Assembly (NCBI GenBank): GCA_011620345.1
Contig: WOZJ01000046.1
Span: 1 to 14,458, forward strand
Direction of reading: 5' to 3'
Source: Nitrospirota bacterium
GTDB taxonomy: Bacteria > UBA2233
Length of the DNA stretch: 14,458 nt
Below, in pieces: positions 1-7,427 of this stretch. Made by a program: the position numbers and the translations under genes. Under the pieces are notes generated by a model. The model was not told the DNA's origin and did not search any database. It worked only from the letters and a program-made list of their open reading frames with translations. Position 1 is the first letter of the stretch. Every line of letters starts with the position of its first letter.

Positions 1-24
1 CCTTGGTCGCTCGATAACGCTTAC

Positions 25-2310
25 TTACGCACTAAACCGCCTGAGCCGGAGCGCGTTGGTGATCACTGAAACCGAACTCAGGCTCATAGCGGCCGCCGCG
101 ATGACAGGGCTCAAAAGTAGCCCGAAGGACGGATAGAAAACCCCCGCCGCCACCGGGATGGCCAGCGCGTTGTAGCCGAAGGCGAACAGGAGGTTTTGTT
201 TGATATTGCGTACCGTTGCCTTACTTAGCCGCCTTGCCCGTAAGATACCCTCCAAATCGGGCCTCATGAGCGTCACGCCCGCGCTTTCGATCGCCACGTC
301 CGTCCCGGAGCCCATGGCGATTCCCACGTCGGCCTTGGCCAGCGCGGGAGCGTCGTTGATCCCGTCACCGGCCATTGCCACGACCCTGCCCTCTTTTTGC
401 AGGCGCTCGACAATTGCTTGTTTTTGGTCCGGCAACGTCTCGGCGTAGACATCATCGATACCGAGCCTTCCCGCGATGGCCCTTGCTGTCGCAAGGCGAT
501 CTCCGGTGACCATAGAGACCCTGAGACCTTCTTTGTGGAGCGCTTCGATTGCGTCGCTTGCGCCCTCTCGAATGGGGTCCTCCACGCGAACCAACCCGGC
601 CAGCCTGCCGTCGATCACGACAAAAACAAGCGTTTCCCCGCCCTTCTGGAATGTTTCCGTCCGCTCTATTATCCCGCCCGGGGCAATCCCGAATGCTTCG
701 AGCATCGCTTGGTTGCCTACGAGGACATCGTGGCCCTTGATTTTGCCGTGCACCCCCTTCCCGGCTACGGCTTCGAACGTTTCAACGCTTAGGATCGCTG
801 CCCCTAAGCGTTTGGCGGCTTGTACGAACGCATCCGCAAGGGGATGTTCGCTTGCCGCCTCCAAGCCAGCCGCAAACTCGAGAATCTGGTTTTCCTCGAA
901 CCCCTCTTCAGGCATGATGCCCTTAAGGACCGGCCGGCCCAGCGTAACCGTACCCGTCTTGTCGAGAACGAGCGTATCCACCCTGCAAAGCATCTCAATC
1001 GCCCGGGCATCCTTGAACAGAACGCCCATCTGTGCGCCTTTGCCGCTCGCGACCATGATCGACATCGGCGTAGCCAGGCCAAGGGCGCAAGGACAAGCAA
1101 TCAAAAGGACGGCGATCGCGCTCAAGAGCGCGTACGTAAGCCTTGGGCTCGGCCCTAGCAAGGCCCACGCGGCAAACGCGGCCAATGCAATCAAAAGGAC
1201 GGCGGGGACGAAAACGCCGGCCACCTTATCGGCCAAGCGCTGGATGGGGGCGCGAGACCTTTGGGCATGCGCCACCATCTGGACGATCCGGGCGAGCACC
1301 GTCTCCTCCCCCACCCTTTTTGCGGTCATAATCAGCGAACCGTTCTTATTGAGCGTTCCGCCGATAAGCGGATCTCCGAGACTTTTCTCTACAGGGATGG
1401 GCTCGCCCGTAACCATCGATTCATCCACGGCGCTCTTTCCTTCGAAGACCTCGCCGTCCACGGGGATGCGCTCTCCGGGACGAACGCGAAGCCTGTCTCC
1501 AACCTGTACCTGCTCGATGGGAATATCTTCTTCTACGCCGTCACCCCGGAGACGCCGCGCCGTCCTCGGGGCAAGCTCCAAAAGAGACGCGATGGCGGCT
1601 CCGGTACGGCTCCTGGCCTTGAGCTCAAGAACCTGACCGAGCAGCACGAGCGTCACGATCAGCGCGGCGGATTCGAAGTAAACGGGAATGGAGCCGTCGG
1701 AGAGCCTGAACGCGTCCGGGAACAGCCCCGGAGCAAGCGCAGCGAGCACGCTGTACAGGTAGGCCACGCCCGTACCGAGCGCGATCAAGGTGAACATGTT
1801 GAGGCTTCGGTTGACAACCGAGGTATAGCCCCTTTGGAAGAAAGTCCAGCCTCCCCAAATGACGACCGGAGTGGCCAGAAAAAGCTCGAGCCAAACACCC
1901 GCCTTATGCGGCACGGCAACACCAAGGATCCCCTCGAGCGCCATGCCACCCATAGAAATCAAAAGAATAAGAAACGACAAAACGGCGCTTACATAAAACC
2001 GCCTTGTCATCGCCTTGAGCTCGGGGTCTTCTTTGGGAAGGGGTTCGGGCTCTCTGGGCTCCAAAGCCATCCCGCAGATTGGGCAGCTTCCCGGGGCATC
2101 CTGGATGACCTCCGGGTGCATCGGGCATGTCCAGCGTGTTTTCAGGGTATGCACCGGGGTTTTGCGCTCCAAGGCCATGCCGCACTTGGGGCAGGCCCCT
2201 GGAGTCTCCGAACTGACCCCAGGACACATCGGACATACGTATGGGGCTTTTGAACCTTGATTATGCGCTTGACAATGCGCGTGCTTTGAGTGTTCGTCTA
2301 TTTCAGCCAT
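25..2310 (-). CDS. copA: Cu+-exporting P1B-type ATPase with two N-terminal Cys-rich metal-binding modules
   Basis: This 761-residue protein should pump Cu+ (or Ag+) out of the cytoplasm across the inner membrane, driven by ATP. The N-terminus is His-rich and is followed by two heavy-metal-binding modules: C26-P-M-C29 with C40-P-K-C-G-M45, and C62-P-M-H-P66 with C76-P-I-C-G-M81. The ATPase core is complete: TGE at 301-303, the metal-site CPC at 406-408, the phosphorylated D450 in DKTGT, the nucleotide-site HP at 489-490, and GDGINDAP from 648. The last membrane segments carry YN and MSLSS, which with CPC mark the Cu+ (P1B-1) class. There is no ferredoxin-like HMA domain with a single CxxC. The ATG has a good ribosome site, AAGGGG, 7-8 bases upstream. 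The gene is divergent from an acyl-CoA ligase, about 3.8 kb from the cus-type operon. The family call is secure; Cu versus Ag preference is not decided. Confidence 0.96.
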   Translation of the reverse strand: MAEIDEHSKHAHCQAHNQGSKAPYVCPMCPGVSSETPGACPKCGMALERKTPVHTLKTRWTCPMHPEVIQDAPGSCPICGMALEPREPEPLPKEDPELKAMTRRFYVSAVLSFLILLISMGGMALEGILGVAVPHKAGVWLELFLATPVVIWGGWTFFQRGYTSVVNRSLNMFTLIALGTGVAYLYSVLAALAPGLFPDAFRLSDGSIPVYFESAALIVTLVLLGQVLELKARSRTGAAIASLLELAPRTARRLRGDGVEEDIPIEQVQVGDRLRVRPGERIPVDGEVFEGKSAVDESMVTGEPIPVEKSLGDPLIGGTLNKNGSLIMTAKRVGEETVLARIVQMVAHAQRSRAPIQRLADKVAGVFVPAVLLIALAAFAAWALLGPSPRLTYALLSAIAVLLIACPCALGLATPMSIMVASGKGAQMGVLFKDARAIEMLCRVDTLVLDKTGTVTLGRPVLKGIMPEEGFEENQILEFAAGLEAASEHPLADAFVQAAKRLGAAILSVETFEAVAGKGVHGKIKGHDVLVGNQAMLEAFGIAPGGIIERTETFQKGGETLVFVVIDGRLAGLVRVEDPIREGASDAIEALHKEGLRVSMVTGDRLATARAIAGRLGIDDVYAETLPDQKQAIVERLQKEGRVVAMAGDGINDAPALAKADVGIAMGSGTDVAIESAGVTLMRPDLEGILRARRLSKATVRNIKQNLLFAFGYNALAIPVAAGVFYPSFGLLLSPVIAAAAMSLSSVSVITNALRLRRFSA

Positions 2311-2361
2311 GATTTATCCCCTTTAGAATTGAAGAACTATGAAGCTTCTTTAATCATCTTA

Positions 2362-2380
2362 CCGACCTTAGGCCTGTCGG
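2362..2380. promoter_or_regulatory. Dyad CCGAC-N9-GTCGG upstream of copA, possible operator
   Basis: Perfect 5-bp arms flank a 9-bp centre about 50 bp upstream of the copA start. On the minus strand the dyad lies between a weak TTGCTC and a weak TAAGAT spaced 18 bp apart, which is the layout expected of a MerR/CueR-type activated promoter. The arms do not match the CueR box I know. A second inverted pair, CCTTAGG (2366-2372) and CCTAAGG (2394-2400), overlaps it. Role and promoter assignment are inference. Confidence 0.3.
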
Positions 2381-2416
2381 AGCAAAGATGAACCCTAAGG
2401 ACAGCCTATGGGCACT

Positions 2417-2444
2417 TTGAAAGAACAAAGAAAAACGTTATACT
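2417..2444 (+). promoter_or_regulatory. Sigma70-type promoter of the acyl-CoA ligase gene
   Basis: TTGAAA (2417-2422) and TATACT (2439-2444) each match the consensus at five of six positions and are 16 bp apart. The predicted start of transcription, near 2451, gives a leader of about 40 bases before the TTG start at 2493. Confidence 0.6.
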
Positions 2445-2492
2445 GGATAGAAGGCTAGAACATACGAAAAAACCTAGAGGCAGGAAAGCCCC

Positions 2493-4553
2493 TTGACATA
2501 CAAAACGGATACACTGTGCGGCATGTTTCATAAACAGGCCAATCGCTACAAAAACCTTGAGATGCTGAGGGGCAAGTACGATAAAGAAGGAAGGCCTCAG
2601 AATGCTTGGGCGTCCCAATCGTGGAAAGACGTCCAGGACGAAGTCGTGGACTTGGGTAGAGGGCTTGTCGCCTTGGGTTTGAAGCCTGGCGATAGGGTGG
2701 CCGTTTTTTCTGAAAACAGGCCAAGGTGGGTTATCGCCGACCAAGCGATTCAAGCGTGCGGGGCCGTTGGTGTCCCCCTTTATTCCACGCTCACCCTCGA
2801 AGAGCTATCCTACATGCTAGGCGATAGCGGGGCAAGAATGGCTATTGTGTCGACTCAGCAAAAGCTTGAGATGGCTCTGAAGGCCAAAAGCCATGGGGTG
2901 CCTCTGGAAGCCGTGATTACGATGGGACCTATTGAAGGCCAAAAGCCAGAGTGTGTCTACACGTTTGCCGAAATAATCGGTATCGGTAAAAGCCAAGCCT
3001 CGTTCAACCACTTAGAAGACAGGATGAGCCGGGTCACTCCGGACGACATCGCCTCGATCGTTTATACCTCGGGAACCTCTGGCCGCCAAAAAGGCGCTGT
3101 TCTTACCCAAAAAAACCTCGTTTCTAACATATTCCAAAATACCAATTCGACGATTTTTAAGCGCCTCAAGAAGCTCGAGCCCCACCTGACGCACCTTTGT
3201 CATTTGCCCTTGTGTCACGCATACGGCAGGACCTGCGATTACCACGTCGGAGTCCTTCATTTAGGAAACGTTCTCGTCTTTGCCGAAAGTTTCGAAAAAA
3301 TACAGGAAAATCTCCTGGAAACCAGGCCCAACGTCGTCATCACCATTCCAAGGTTCTTTGAAAAGTACCACCACAGCGTGCTATCCGTCCTTTCCCGTCA
3401 AAATAATAGAACCCAGGCCTTCTTTTCTTGGGCCATGCGTGTTGGAAAAAGATATACAGAGGCCATGGCGCATGCAAGGAGAATGCCGGGGCGTGACATT
3501 CTCCAATTCGCTCTGGCCAACGCGCTCGTGTTCAATAAGGTTAGAAAACTCTCAGGGATGGACCGGCTAGTTTTTGCCAGTTCTGGGGGAGGGAAGCTCT
3601 CTGAGGAAGTATGCGCATTCATCCGCGCCCTGGGAATCCAGCTAAGCGAGGGTTACGGGCTTACAGAAACCTCTCCAACGATCAACCTAAATGAGCCGGA
3701 GTTCAAGGGAATCCATTCAGAATCTGTCGGATGGTTTACGAGCAAAATGATCGACTGGACGATTGATCTTGTGGTGACAAACCTTGCTCAAGGCAAGTCA
3801 CCCTACGCAAACCCCTTGCGTGCGCTCAAAATGGACATAGCCTATCGGGGCGTTGCGCACCGCTTGGAAATCAAGCCGGGGACGGTGGGCAGGCCCGTCA
3901 TCTGGACGGAAGAACGCATTGCCGAGGACGGGGAAGTTCTCGTGAAAGGCCCCCAAGTCTTTCAAGGTTACTGGAAAATGCCCGAGGAAACTAAAGAGGC
4001 CTTCACGGATGATGGGTTCTTTAAGACGGGAGATATCGGCTCTTTCGACGAGGATGGCTTTTTAAGAATCACGGACAGGAAAAAGGAAATCCTTATCACT
4101 TCAGGCGGGAAAAATATCCCCCCTCACCCCATCGAACTCGCGCTCATGGCGAGGCCTTATATCGAGCAGGCATGCCTCATTGGTGATGCCAGGAAGTACA
4201 TCACCGCTTTGATATGTCCAGACATCCAAGAAACCAAAAGATTGGCAAAAAAACTTGGCATCTTAGCGGCTTCTGACCAGGAGCTCCTTGAAATATCTCA
4301 AATTCGTCAGATCATTCAAAAGCAGGTGGACGAGGTAAACGCCACCCTCCCTAGGTATGCCCAAATCAAGTATTTTATGCTTTTAGACGAGCCTTTTTCC
4401 CTAGAAACGGGAGAATTGACGCCTACCTTCAAGTTCAAGCGCAGGGTCATTGAAGACAGGCGCAAAGAATTGATTGAAAAGATGTACCTCGAACACGACC
4501 CCGCCGCCTTGGCCCAAAAACAGCAAAATGGCAAACTAAAAGTACCCTCTTAA
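2493..4553 (+). CDS. Long-chain fatty acid-CoA ligase (AMP-forming), with an internal insertion
   Basis: This 686-residue adenylate-forming enzyme should activate fatty acids to acyl-AMP and then acyl-CoA at the inner face of the membrane, for lipid synthesis or degradation. Visible motifs are the ATP loop YTSGTSG (191-197), GYGLTETSP (387-395), TGDIG around D514, DRKK near 530, and the C-terminal catalytic lysine region GGKNIPP (K540). Between the TETSP motif and PGTVGRPV (from 462) lie roughly 60 residues that a typical FadD/FAA1-type enzyme lacks. The start is taken as TTG at 2493: an in-frame stop lies 15 bases upstream, AGGA is 7 bases upstream, and the N-terminus (DTLCGMFHKQA) then lines up with the usual family start. 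The alternative is ATG at 2523. The gene is divergent from copA and convergent with cysK, whose end is 28 bp away. Nothing here gives the chain-length preference. Confidence 0.92.
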   Translation: MTYKTDTLCGMFHKQANRYKNLEMLRGKYDKEGRPQNAWASQSWKDVQDEVVDLGRGLVALGLKPGDRVAVFSENRPRWVIADQAIQACGAVGVPLYSTLTLEELSYMLGDSGARMAIVSTQQKLEMALKAKSHGVPLEAVITMGPIEGQKPECVYTFAEIIGIGKSQASFNHLEDRMSRVTPDDIASIVYTSGTSGRQKGAVLTQKNLVSNIFQNTNSTIFKRLKKLEPHLTHLCHLPLCHAYGRTCDYHVGVLHLGNVLVFAESFEKIQENLLETRPNVVITIPRFFEKYHHSVLSVLSRQNNRTQAFFSWAMRVGKRYTEAMAHARRMPGRDILQFALANALVFNKVRKLSGMDRLVFASSGGGKLSEEVCAFIRALGIQLSEGYGLTETSPTINLNEPEFKGIHSESVGWFTSKMIDWTIDLVVTNLAQGKSPYANPLRALKMDIAYRGVAHRLEIKPGTVGRPVIWTEERIAEDGEVLVKGPQVFQGYWKMPEETKEAFTDDGFFKTGDIGSFDEDGFLRITDRKKEILITSGGKNIPPHPIELALMARPYIEQACLIGDARKYITALICPDIQETKRLAKKLGILAASDQELLEISQIRQIIQKQVDEVNATLPRYAQIKYFMLLDEPFSLETGELTPTFKFKRRVIEDRRKELIEKMYLEHDPAALAQKQQNGKLKVPS

Positions 4554-4581
4554 CCGCTAGGAGCAACGATAAGCCTCTATC

Positions 4582-5562
4582 CTATCCTTCGATATCCTGG
4601 AAAAGCCAGGTTGAGAGGTAACGCTCGCCCGTATCGGGCAAAAGAGCAACAATGAGCTTTCCCGCACTCTCTTCGCGCGCGGCAATCTTCATCGCGGCAA
4701 CCGCTGCAGCCCCCGAGGAGATGCCGGCCAGTATCCCCTCTTCGCGCATCAGGCGCCTGGCCATAACGCCCGCTTCCTCGTTCGTTACCTGGATAACCTC
4801 ATCGACCATCCCGCGGTTCAAGATGTCGGGGATAAACCCCGCCCCGATCCCCTGGATCTTGTGAGGTCCTGGCTTCCCGCCGGAAAGAACGGGCGAGTCC
4901 ACAGGCTCGACGGCAACGGCCTTGAAGTCTGGCTTCCTTGGCTTGATCACCTCGGCCACGCCCGTGATCGTCCCCCCTGTTCCCACGCCTGAAACGAAGA
5001 CGTCCACCCTTCCTTCGGTATCCCTCCAGATCTCCTCGGCCGTCGTGAGCCTGTGGATTTCCGGGTTGGCCGGGTTCTTGAATTGCTGGGGCATGAAGGC
5101 GTTCGGGGTGTGCTTGAGAAGCTCTTCGGCCCTCCTGATCGCTCCGGACATACCCTGCTCGCCTGGCGTCAAAATAATCTCGGCCCCGAAGGCCTTGAGC
5201 AGCTTCCTTCGTTCTATGGACATCGTCTCGGGCATCGTGAGGATCAGCCTGTAACCTCGGGCCGCGCACACGAATGCCAAGGCAATCCCCGTGTTGCCCG
5301 AGGTGGGCTCGATGATCACGGTATCTTTCTTTATCCAACCCTTTTCCTCGGCGTCCAAGATCATGGCCACTCCGATCCTGTCTTTCACGCTCGATATCGG
5401 GTTGAACGACTCAAGCTTGGCCACGACCTCGGCCTTCAGCCCTGCCGTGACCCTCTTTAGCTTGACGAGCGGCGTGTTGCCGATGAGCTCGCTCGAGTCG
5501 TTGGCGATCCCCCTTGTGAGCCTTGGTATATGAATTCCCTTGAAGTCGAGCACTTCGGCCAT
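4582..5562 (-). CDS. cysK: Cysteine synthase (O-acetylserine sulfhydrylase)
   Basis: This PLP enzyme makes cysteine from O-acetylserine and sulfide in the cytoplasm. The 326-residue protein shows the CysK signatures in order: the lead-in [11 protein letters not shown], the PLP-binding lysine in SSVKDRIG (K60), the substrate loop TSGNTG (87-92), the phosphate-binding GTGGT (194-198), [18 protein letters not shown], and a C-terminal [10 protein letters not shown]. The last two favour CysK over CysM. I place the start at the ATG at 5562, because GGAGG lies 5 bases upstream. A longer reading from ATG at 5574 adds four residues, but its first codons are that ribosome site and nothing suitable precedes it. 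The gene follows a small metal-binding-protein gene on the same strand and has its own promoter. A role in thiol supply under metal stress is possible only by context. Confidence 0.95.
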   Translation of the reverse strand: MAEVLDFKGIHIPRLTRGIANDSSELIGNTPLVKLKRVTAGLKAEVVAKLESFNPISSVKDRIGVAMILDAEEKGWIKKDTVIIEPTSGNTGIALAFVCAARGYRLILTMPETMSIERRKLLKAFGAEIILTPGEQGMSGAIRRAEELLKHTPNAFMPQQFKNPANPEIHRLTTAEEIWRDTEGRVDVFVSGVGTGGTITGVAEVIKPRKPDFKAVAVEPVDSPVLSGGKPGPHKIQGIGAGFIPDILNRGMVDEVIQVTNEEAGVMARRLMREEGILAGISSGAAAVAAMKIAAREESAGKLIVALLPDTGERYLSTWLFQDIEG

Positions 5563-5610
5563 TGCCCCCTCCATACAATTTACAATTTATCTATATAACC
5601 TTAGGGTTTT

Positions 5611-5639
5611 ATAGTAAATCTTCTCGCTAGATGTGTCAA
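5611..5639 (-). promoter_or_regulatory. Sigma70-type promoter of cysK
   Basis: Read on the minus strand, a perfect TTGACA (5639-5634) is followed after 17 bp by TACTAT (5616-5611), which runs on into TATAAA (5613-5608). Transcription would start about 40 bases before the cysK ATG. The -35 begins 6 bp after the stop codon of the upstream small gene, so cysK can be expressed independently of it. Confidence 0.6.
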
Positions 5640-5645
5640 TACGCG

Positions 5646-5951
5646 TTATTCATCGAGTTTAGGGGCTTCGTTTTCATGGTGCCGTTCGTGATGAGACTCT
5701 TGTCGTTGGGACGGCTTTTGCCCTGGCTTGCCGCGTTGAAGGGTTCTTCCGCACTCGGGGCATTTACCGGGCCCATCGTAGGGCTTTTCTGGGTGGTAGG
5801 GGCAGTAGAAGAGGTCTTGGGCGGCAAACAAAACATTTGGGGGACCCGTTTGTGCGGAGGAAGCAAGCACGCTGCCATCAAACTTAAGGTCAGTACCCAA
5901 CGTCCAAAAGAACATTGAGGCAAACGATAAAAAAAATACCGCACGTTGCAT
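5646..5951 (-). CDS. Small exported or membrane-anchored protein with a Cys/His metal-binding module and His-rich tail
   Basis: I do not recognise a named gene. The 101-residue product starts with Arg and a hydrophobic stretch (about 4-19), then a possible signal-peptidase site near residue 33 (ASSA before Q34). This suggests a periplasmic or anchored protein. Residues 49-71 form a module with C50-P-Y-H53-P and C64-P-E-C67-G, laid out like the heavy-metal-binding domains of CopA and CusB in this window. The two Met of the usual CPMHP and CGM are Tyr52 and Arg69 here. A tail rich in His follows (H87, H88, H91, H92), with acidic residues. The start is an ATG preceded by AAAGGAGG at 7-8 bases, a strong site. 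The gene is divergent from the cus-type operon, so a periplasmic metal-binding or chaperone role is plausible. Zn or Ni binding is an alternative to Cu. Confidence 0.72.
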   Translation of the reverse strand: MQRAVFFLSFASMFFWTLGTDLKFDGSVLASSAQTGPPNVLFAAQDLFYCPYHPEKPYDGPGKCPECGRTLQRGKPGQKPSQRQESHHERHHENEAPKLDE

Positions 5952-5972
5952 GTGGTTGTCCTCCTTTCGTAC

Positions 5973-5989
5973 CTTGGTCGCTAACCAAG
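5973..5989. promoter_or_regulatory. Hairpin/dyad CTTGGT-N5-ACCAAG upstream of the small metal-binding protein gene
   Basis: Perfect 6-bp arms surround a 5-bp centre, 21 bp before the ATG at 5951. In the minus-strand transcript it would form a stem-loop just before the AAAGGAGG ribosome site. It could be a protein-binding site or a leader structure; the sequence does not decide. A second short perfect palindrome, GTCGATCGAC, lies at 6004-6013. Confidence 0.35.
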
Positions 5990-6045
5990 TTTTCTACCTG
6001 AAGGTCGATCGACAGCCCGGCCTCCTTGACATCCTTCTCATTTTT

Positions 6046-6073
6046 TTGCAACTATTTCTACATGATGTAGAAT
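6046..6073 (+). promoter_or_regulatory. Probable promoter of the cus-type operon with overlapping 13-bp palindromic operator
   Basis: TTGCAA (6046-6051) and TAGAAT (6068-6073) are 16 bp apart and match the consensus at four and five positions. The perfect palindrome CTACATGATGTAG (6058-6070) covers the spacer end and half of the -10, where a bound repressor would block RNA polymerase. Its TACA/TGTA half-sites recall operators of the CopY/BlaI/MecI winged-helix family, but those I know have a 2-bp centre and this has 3. An isolated perfect TTGACA at 6026-6031 has no good -10 partner. No regulator gene is in the window. Confidence 0.5.
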
Positions 6074-6120
6074 TTGATTGCGACTTTAGAATAACTCAAG
6101 TGCTTATACGGATGCAAGAC

Positions 6121-7425
6121 ATGAAGGTTCATTTCTACCACGTCATCGTCCAGATCATTCTTGGCGTGCCCCTTTGTTGCTTCAGCGCGTCCCTCGGCAC
6201 AAGGGCTTGGGCGGAGGAAAGCCGCATCGGTTTAGCAACGCTCATCGAGGAGGCCAAAATGGAAAACCCTGAGCTCAAGCGGGCCAAAAGCGCGCTAGAA
6301 GCGGCAAGAGCTATCCCAAAGCAGGTCAGCACGCTGCCAAACCCTGAGCTCACGTTTGGCCTGACCAACATCGGCTCGCGATACTCGGTAGGGAACGACA
6401 CAATGAGCATGCTGGAAGTCGGCATCAGCCAGCCCTTGCCGTACCCTAAAAAGTTGCACCTTTTAGGCCGGGCGGCGGATGCCGAGGCAGATGCGGCGGA
6501 CGAAGCCTACCGCAAGACCCTCTTTGAGGTCATATCAAGGCTTAAGTTGGCCTACTTCGATTATTGGCTCGAAGAAGAAACGAGGAGAATTTTTTTTGAA
6601 ATGCTCGGCCTTTTTAAGGCCCTTCGTGGAAACGCGCTTGGCCGCTACGAGGTCGGAGAGGCGATACAACAGGACGTTCTCCTGGCGGACATCGAAATCG
6701 ATAGGATCAAAGAGCGCCTCGAGTTGCTCAACCCAGAAAAGGAGCGCCTCCAGGCCGAGATCAACGCCCTTCTGAATAGGCCGCCTTCCCAACCTTTGGG
6801 AATACCGGAACGCTTGGAGCCGGCCAAGCTTGGTTCCTCGCTCGACGACCTCGTTCAAACGGCCAAGGTGAGCTCCCCGGTCATTCAAGAAATGCACCGC
6901 CTTACAGATCGCGACCGAATCCGCTTAAAATATGCCAAGGCGGCCTACATCCCCGACTTTAGGCTGAGCGCAGGCTACGGCGACAGGGAGGGCCTAAGCC
7001 CCCAGTGGAGCGTGGGCCTTGGCATCGAGCTGCCACTGTACTTTTGGAGGAAGGAGGTCTATGGCGTCAAGGAGGCCGCGGCCAACCTCGTTGCGAGCAA
7101 GCAGGCCCAGCAGGATACCCTCCAGGGTACGCTCGCCCAAATACGGACTGCCTACTCTCAAGCCCTCACGGCCAAGCGTCTGGCTTCTCTCTACAGTGAG
7201 CACATCCTCCCCAAGGCTAGGGCCGCGCTCGAATCCTCGCTGGCGAGCTACAGCGTGGGCAGGCTCGATTTCTTGGGCGTCATGACAAACGCCACGACAC
7301 TCCTGGAATACGAGATCGCCCATGCCGCAAAGATCGCGGAAGCTAAGAAGGCGATTGCCAAGATCGAGGAGCTTACCGGTGTGCCGTTTACGGAAAACAT
7401 AAACATAAACAAGAAGGAGTCTTGA
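6121..7425 (+). CDS. Outer-membrane efflux channel of the heavy-metal RND system (CusC/TolC type)
   Basis: This is the outer-membrane factor of a tripartite metal efflux system, forming the trimeric channel through which ions leave the cell. The 434-residue form starts with a signal peptide (about 1-31, cleavage after A-W-A before E32). It then has the two repeats typical of the outer membrane efflux protein family. The first holds STLPNPELTFGL and QPLPYPKKL; the second holds YIPDFRLSAGYG, a PLYFWR segment, and YSVGRLDFLGVM near the C-terminus. Reading frame is open up to 5950, but that extension crosses the promoter and the divergent gene's control region. ATG 6121 has a weak GGA 8 bases upstream; ATG 6112 in the same frame is possible. 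There is no obvious lipobox. The stop overlaps the TTG at the head of the next gene's frame, showing tight operon packing. Confidence 0.9.
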   Translation: MKVHFYHVIVQIILGVPLCCFSASLGTRAWAEESRIGLATLIEEAKMENPELKRAKSALEAARAIPKQVSTLPNPELTFGLTNIGSRYSVGNDTMSMLEVGISQPLPYPKKLHLLGRAADAEADAADEAYRKTLFEVISRLKLAYFDYWLEEETRRIFFEMLGLFKALRGNALGRYEVGEAIQQDVLLADIEIDRIKERLELLNPEKERLQAEINALLNRPPSQPLGIPERLEPAKLGSSLDDLVQTAKVSSPVIQEMHRLTDRDRIRLKYAKAAYIPDFRLSAGYGDREGLSPQWSVGLGIELPLYFWRKEVYGVKEAAANLVASKQAQQDTLQGTLAQIRTAYSQALTAKRLASLYSEHILPKARAALESSLASYSVGRLDFLGVMTNATTLLEYEIAHAAKIAEAKKAIAKIEELTGVPFTENININKKES

Positions 7426-7427
7426 AC

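Noticed and set aside
1-11. CCTTGGTCGCT occurs both here and at 5972-5982, suggesting a shared repeat
   Set aside because: An 11-base match is expected by chance many times in a window of this size, and the flanks differ.
476-1636. Long plus-strand open frames opposite copA
   Set aside because: They are antisense to a fully motif-supported ATPase and show Ser/Pro/Arg-rich composition typical of antisense frames in GC-rich DNA.
2391-2400. AACCCTAAGG here also occurs on the minus strand at 5608-5599 near the cysK promoter, suggesting a shared regulatory box
   Set aside because: Its position relative to the promoters differs (upstream of -35 in one, at the transcription start in the other), and a 10-base match is not significant.
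4554-4581. Possible bidirectional terminator between the convergent ligase and cysK genes
   Set aside because: No stem of useful length followed by a T-run could be found in the 28-bp gap.
5636-5944. An alternative minus-strand frame from GTG 5944 whose start resembles a lipoprotein signal (LMAAC)
   Set aside because: It overlaps the 5646-5951 gene in another frame, has no suitably placed ribosome site of its own, and lacks the CPYHP/CPEC module. An 8-base T run near the start could allow slippage between the frames, but recovering the module would need a second frameshift.
5950-6120. N-terminal extension of the outer-membrane channel gene back to ATG 5950
   Set aside because: It has no signal peptide at its start and covers the promoter, palindromes and the divergent gene's ribosome site. 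Starting at 6121 gives a normal signal peptide with A-W-A cleavage.
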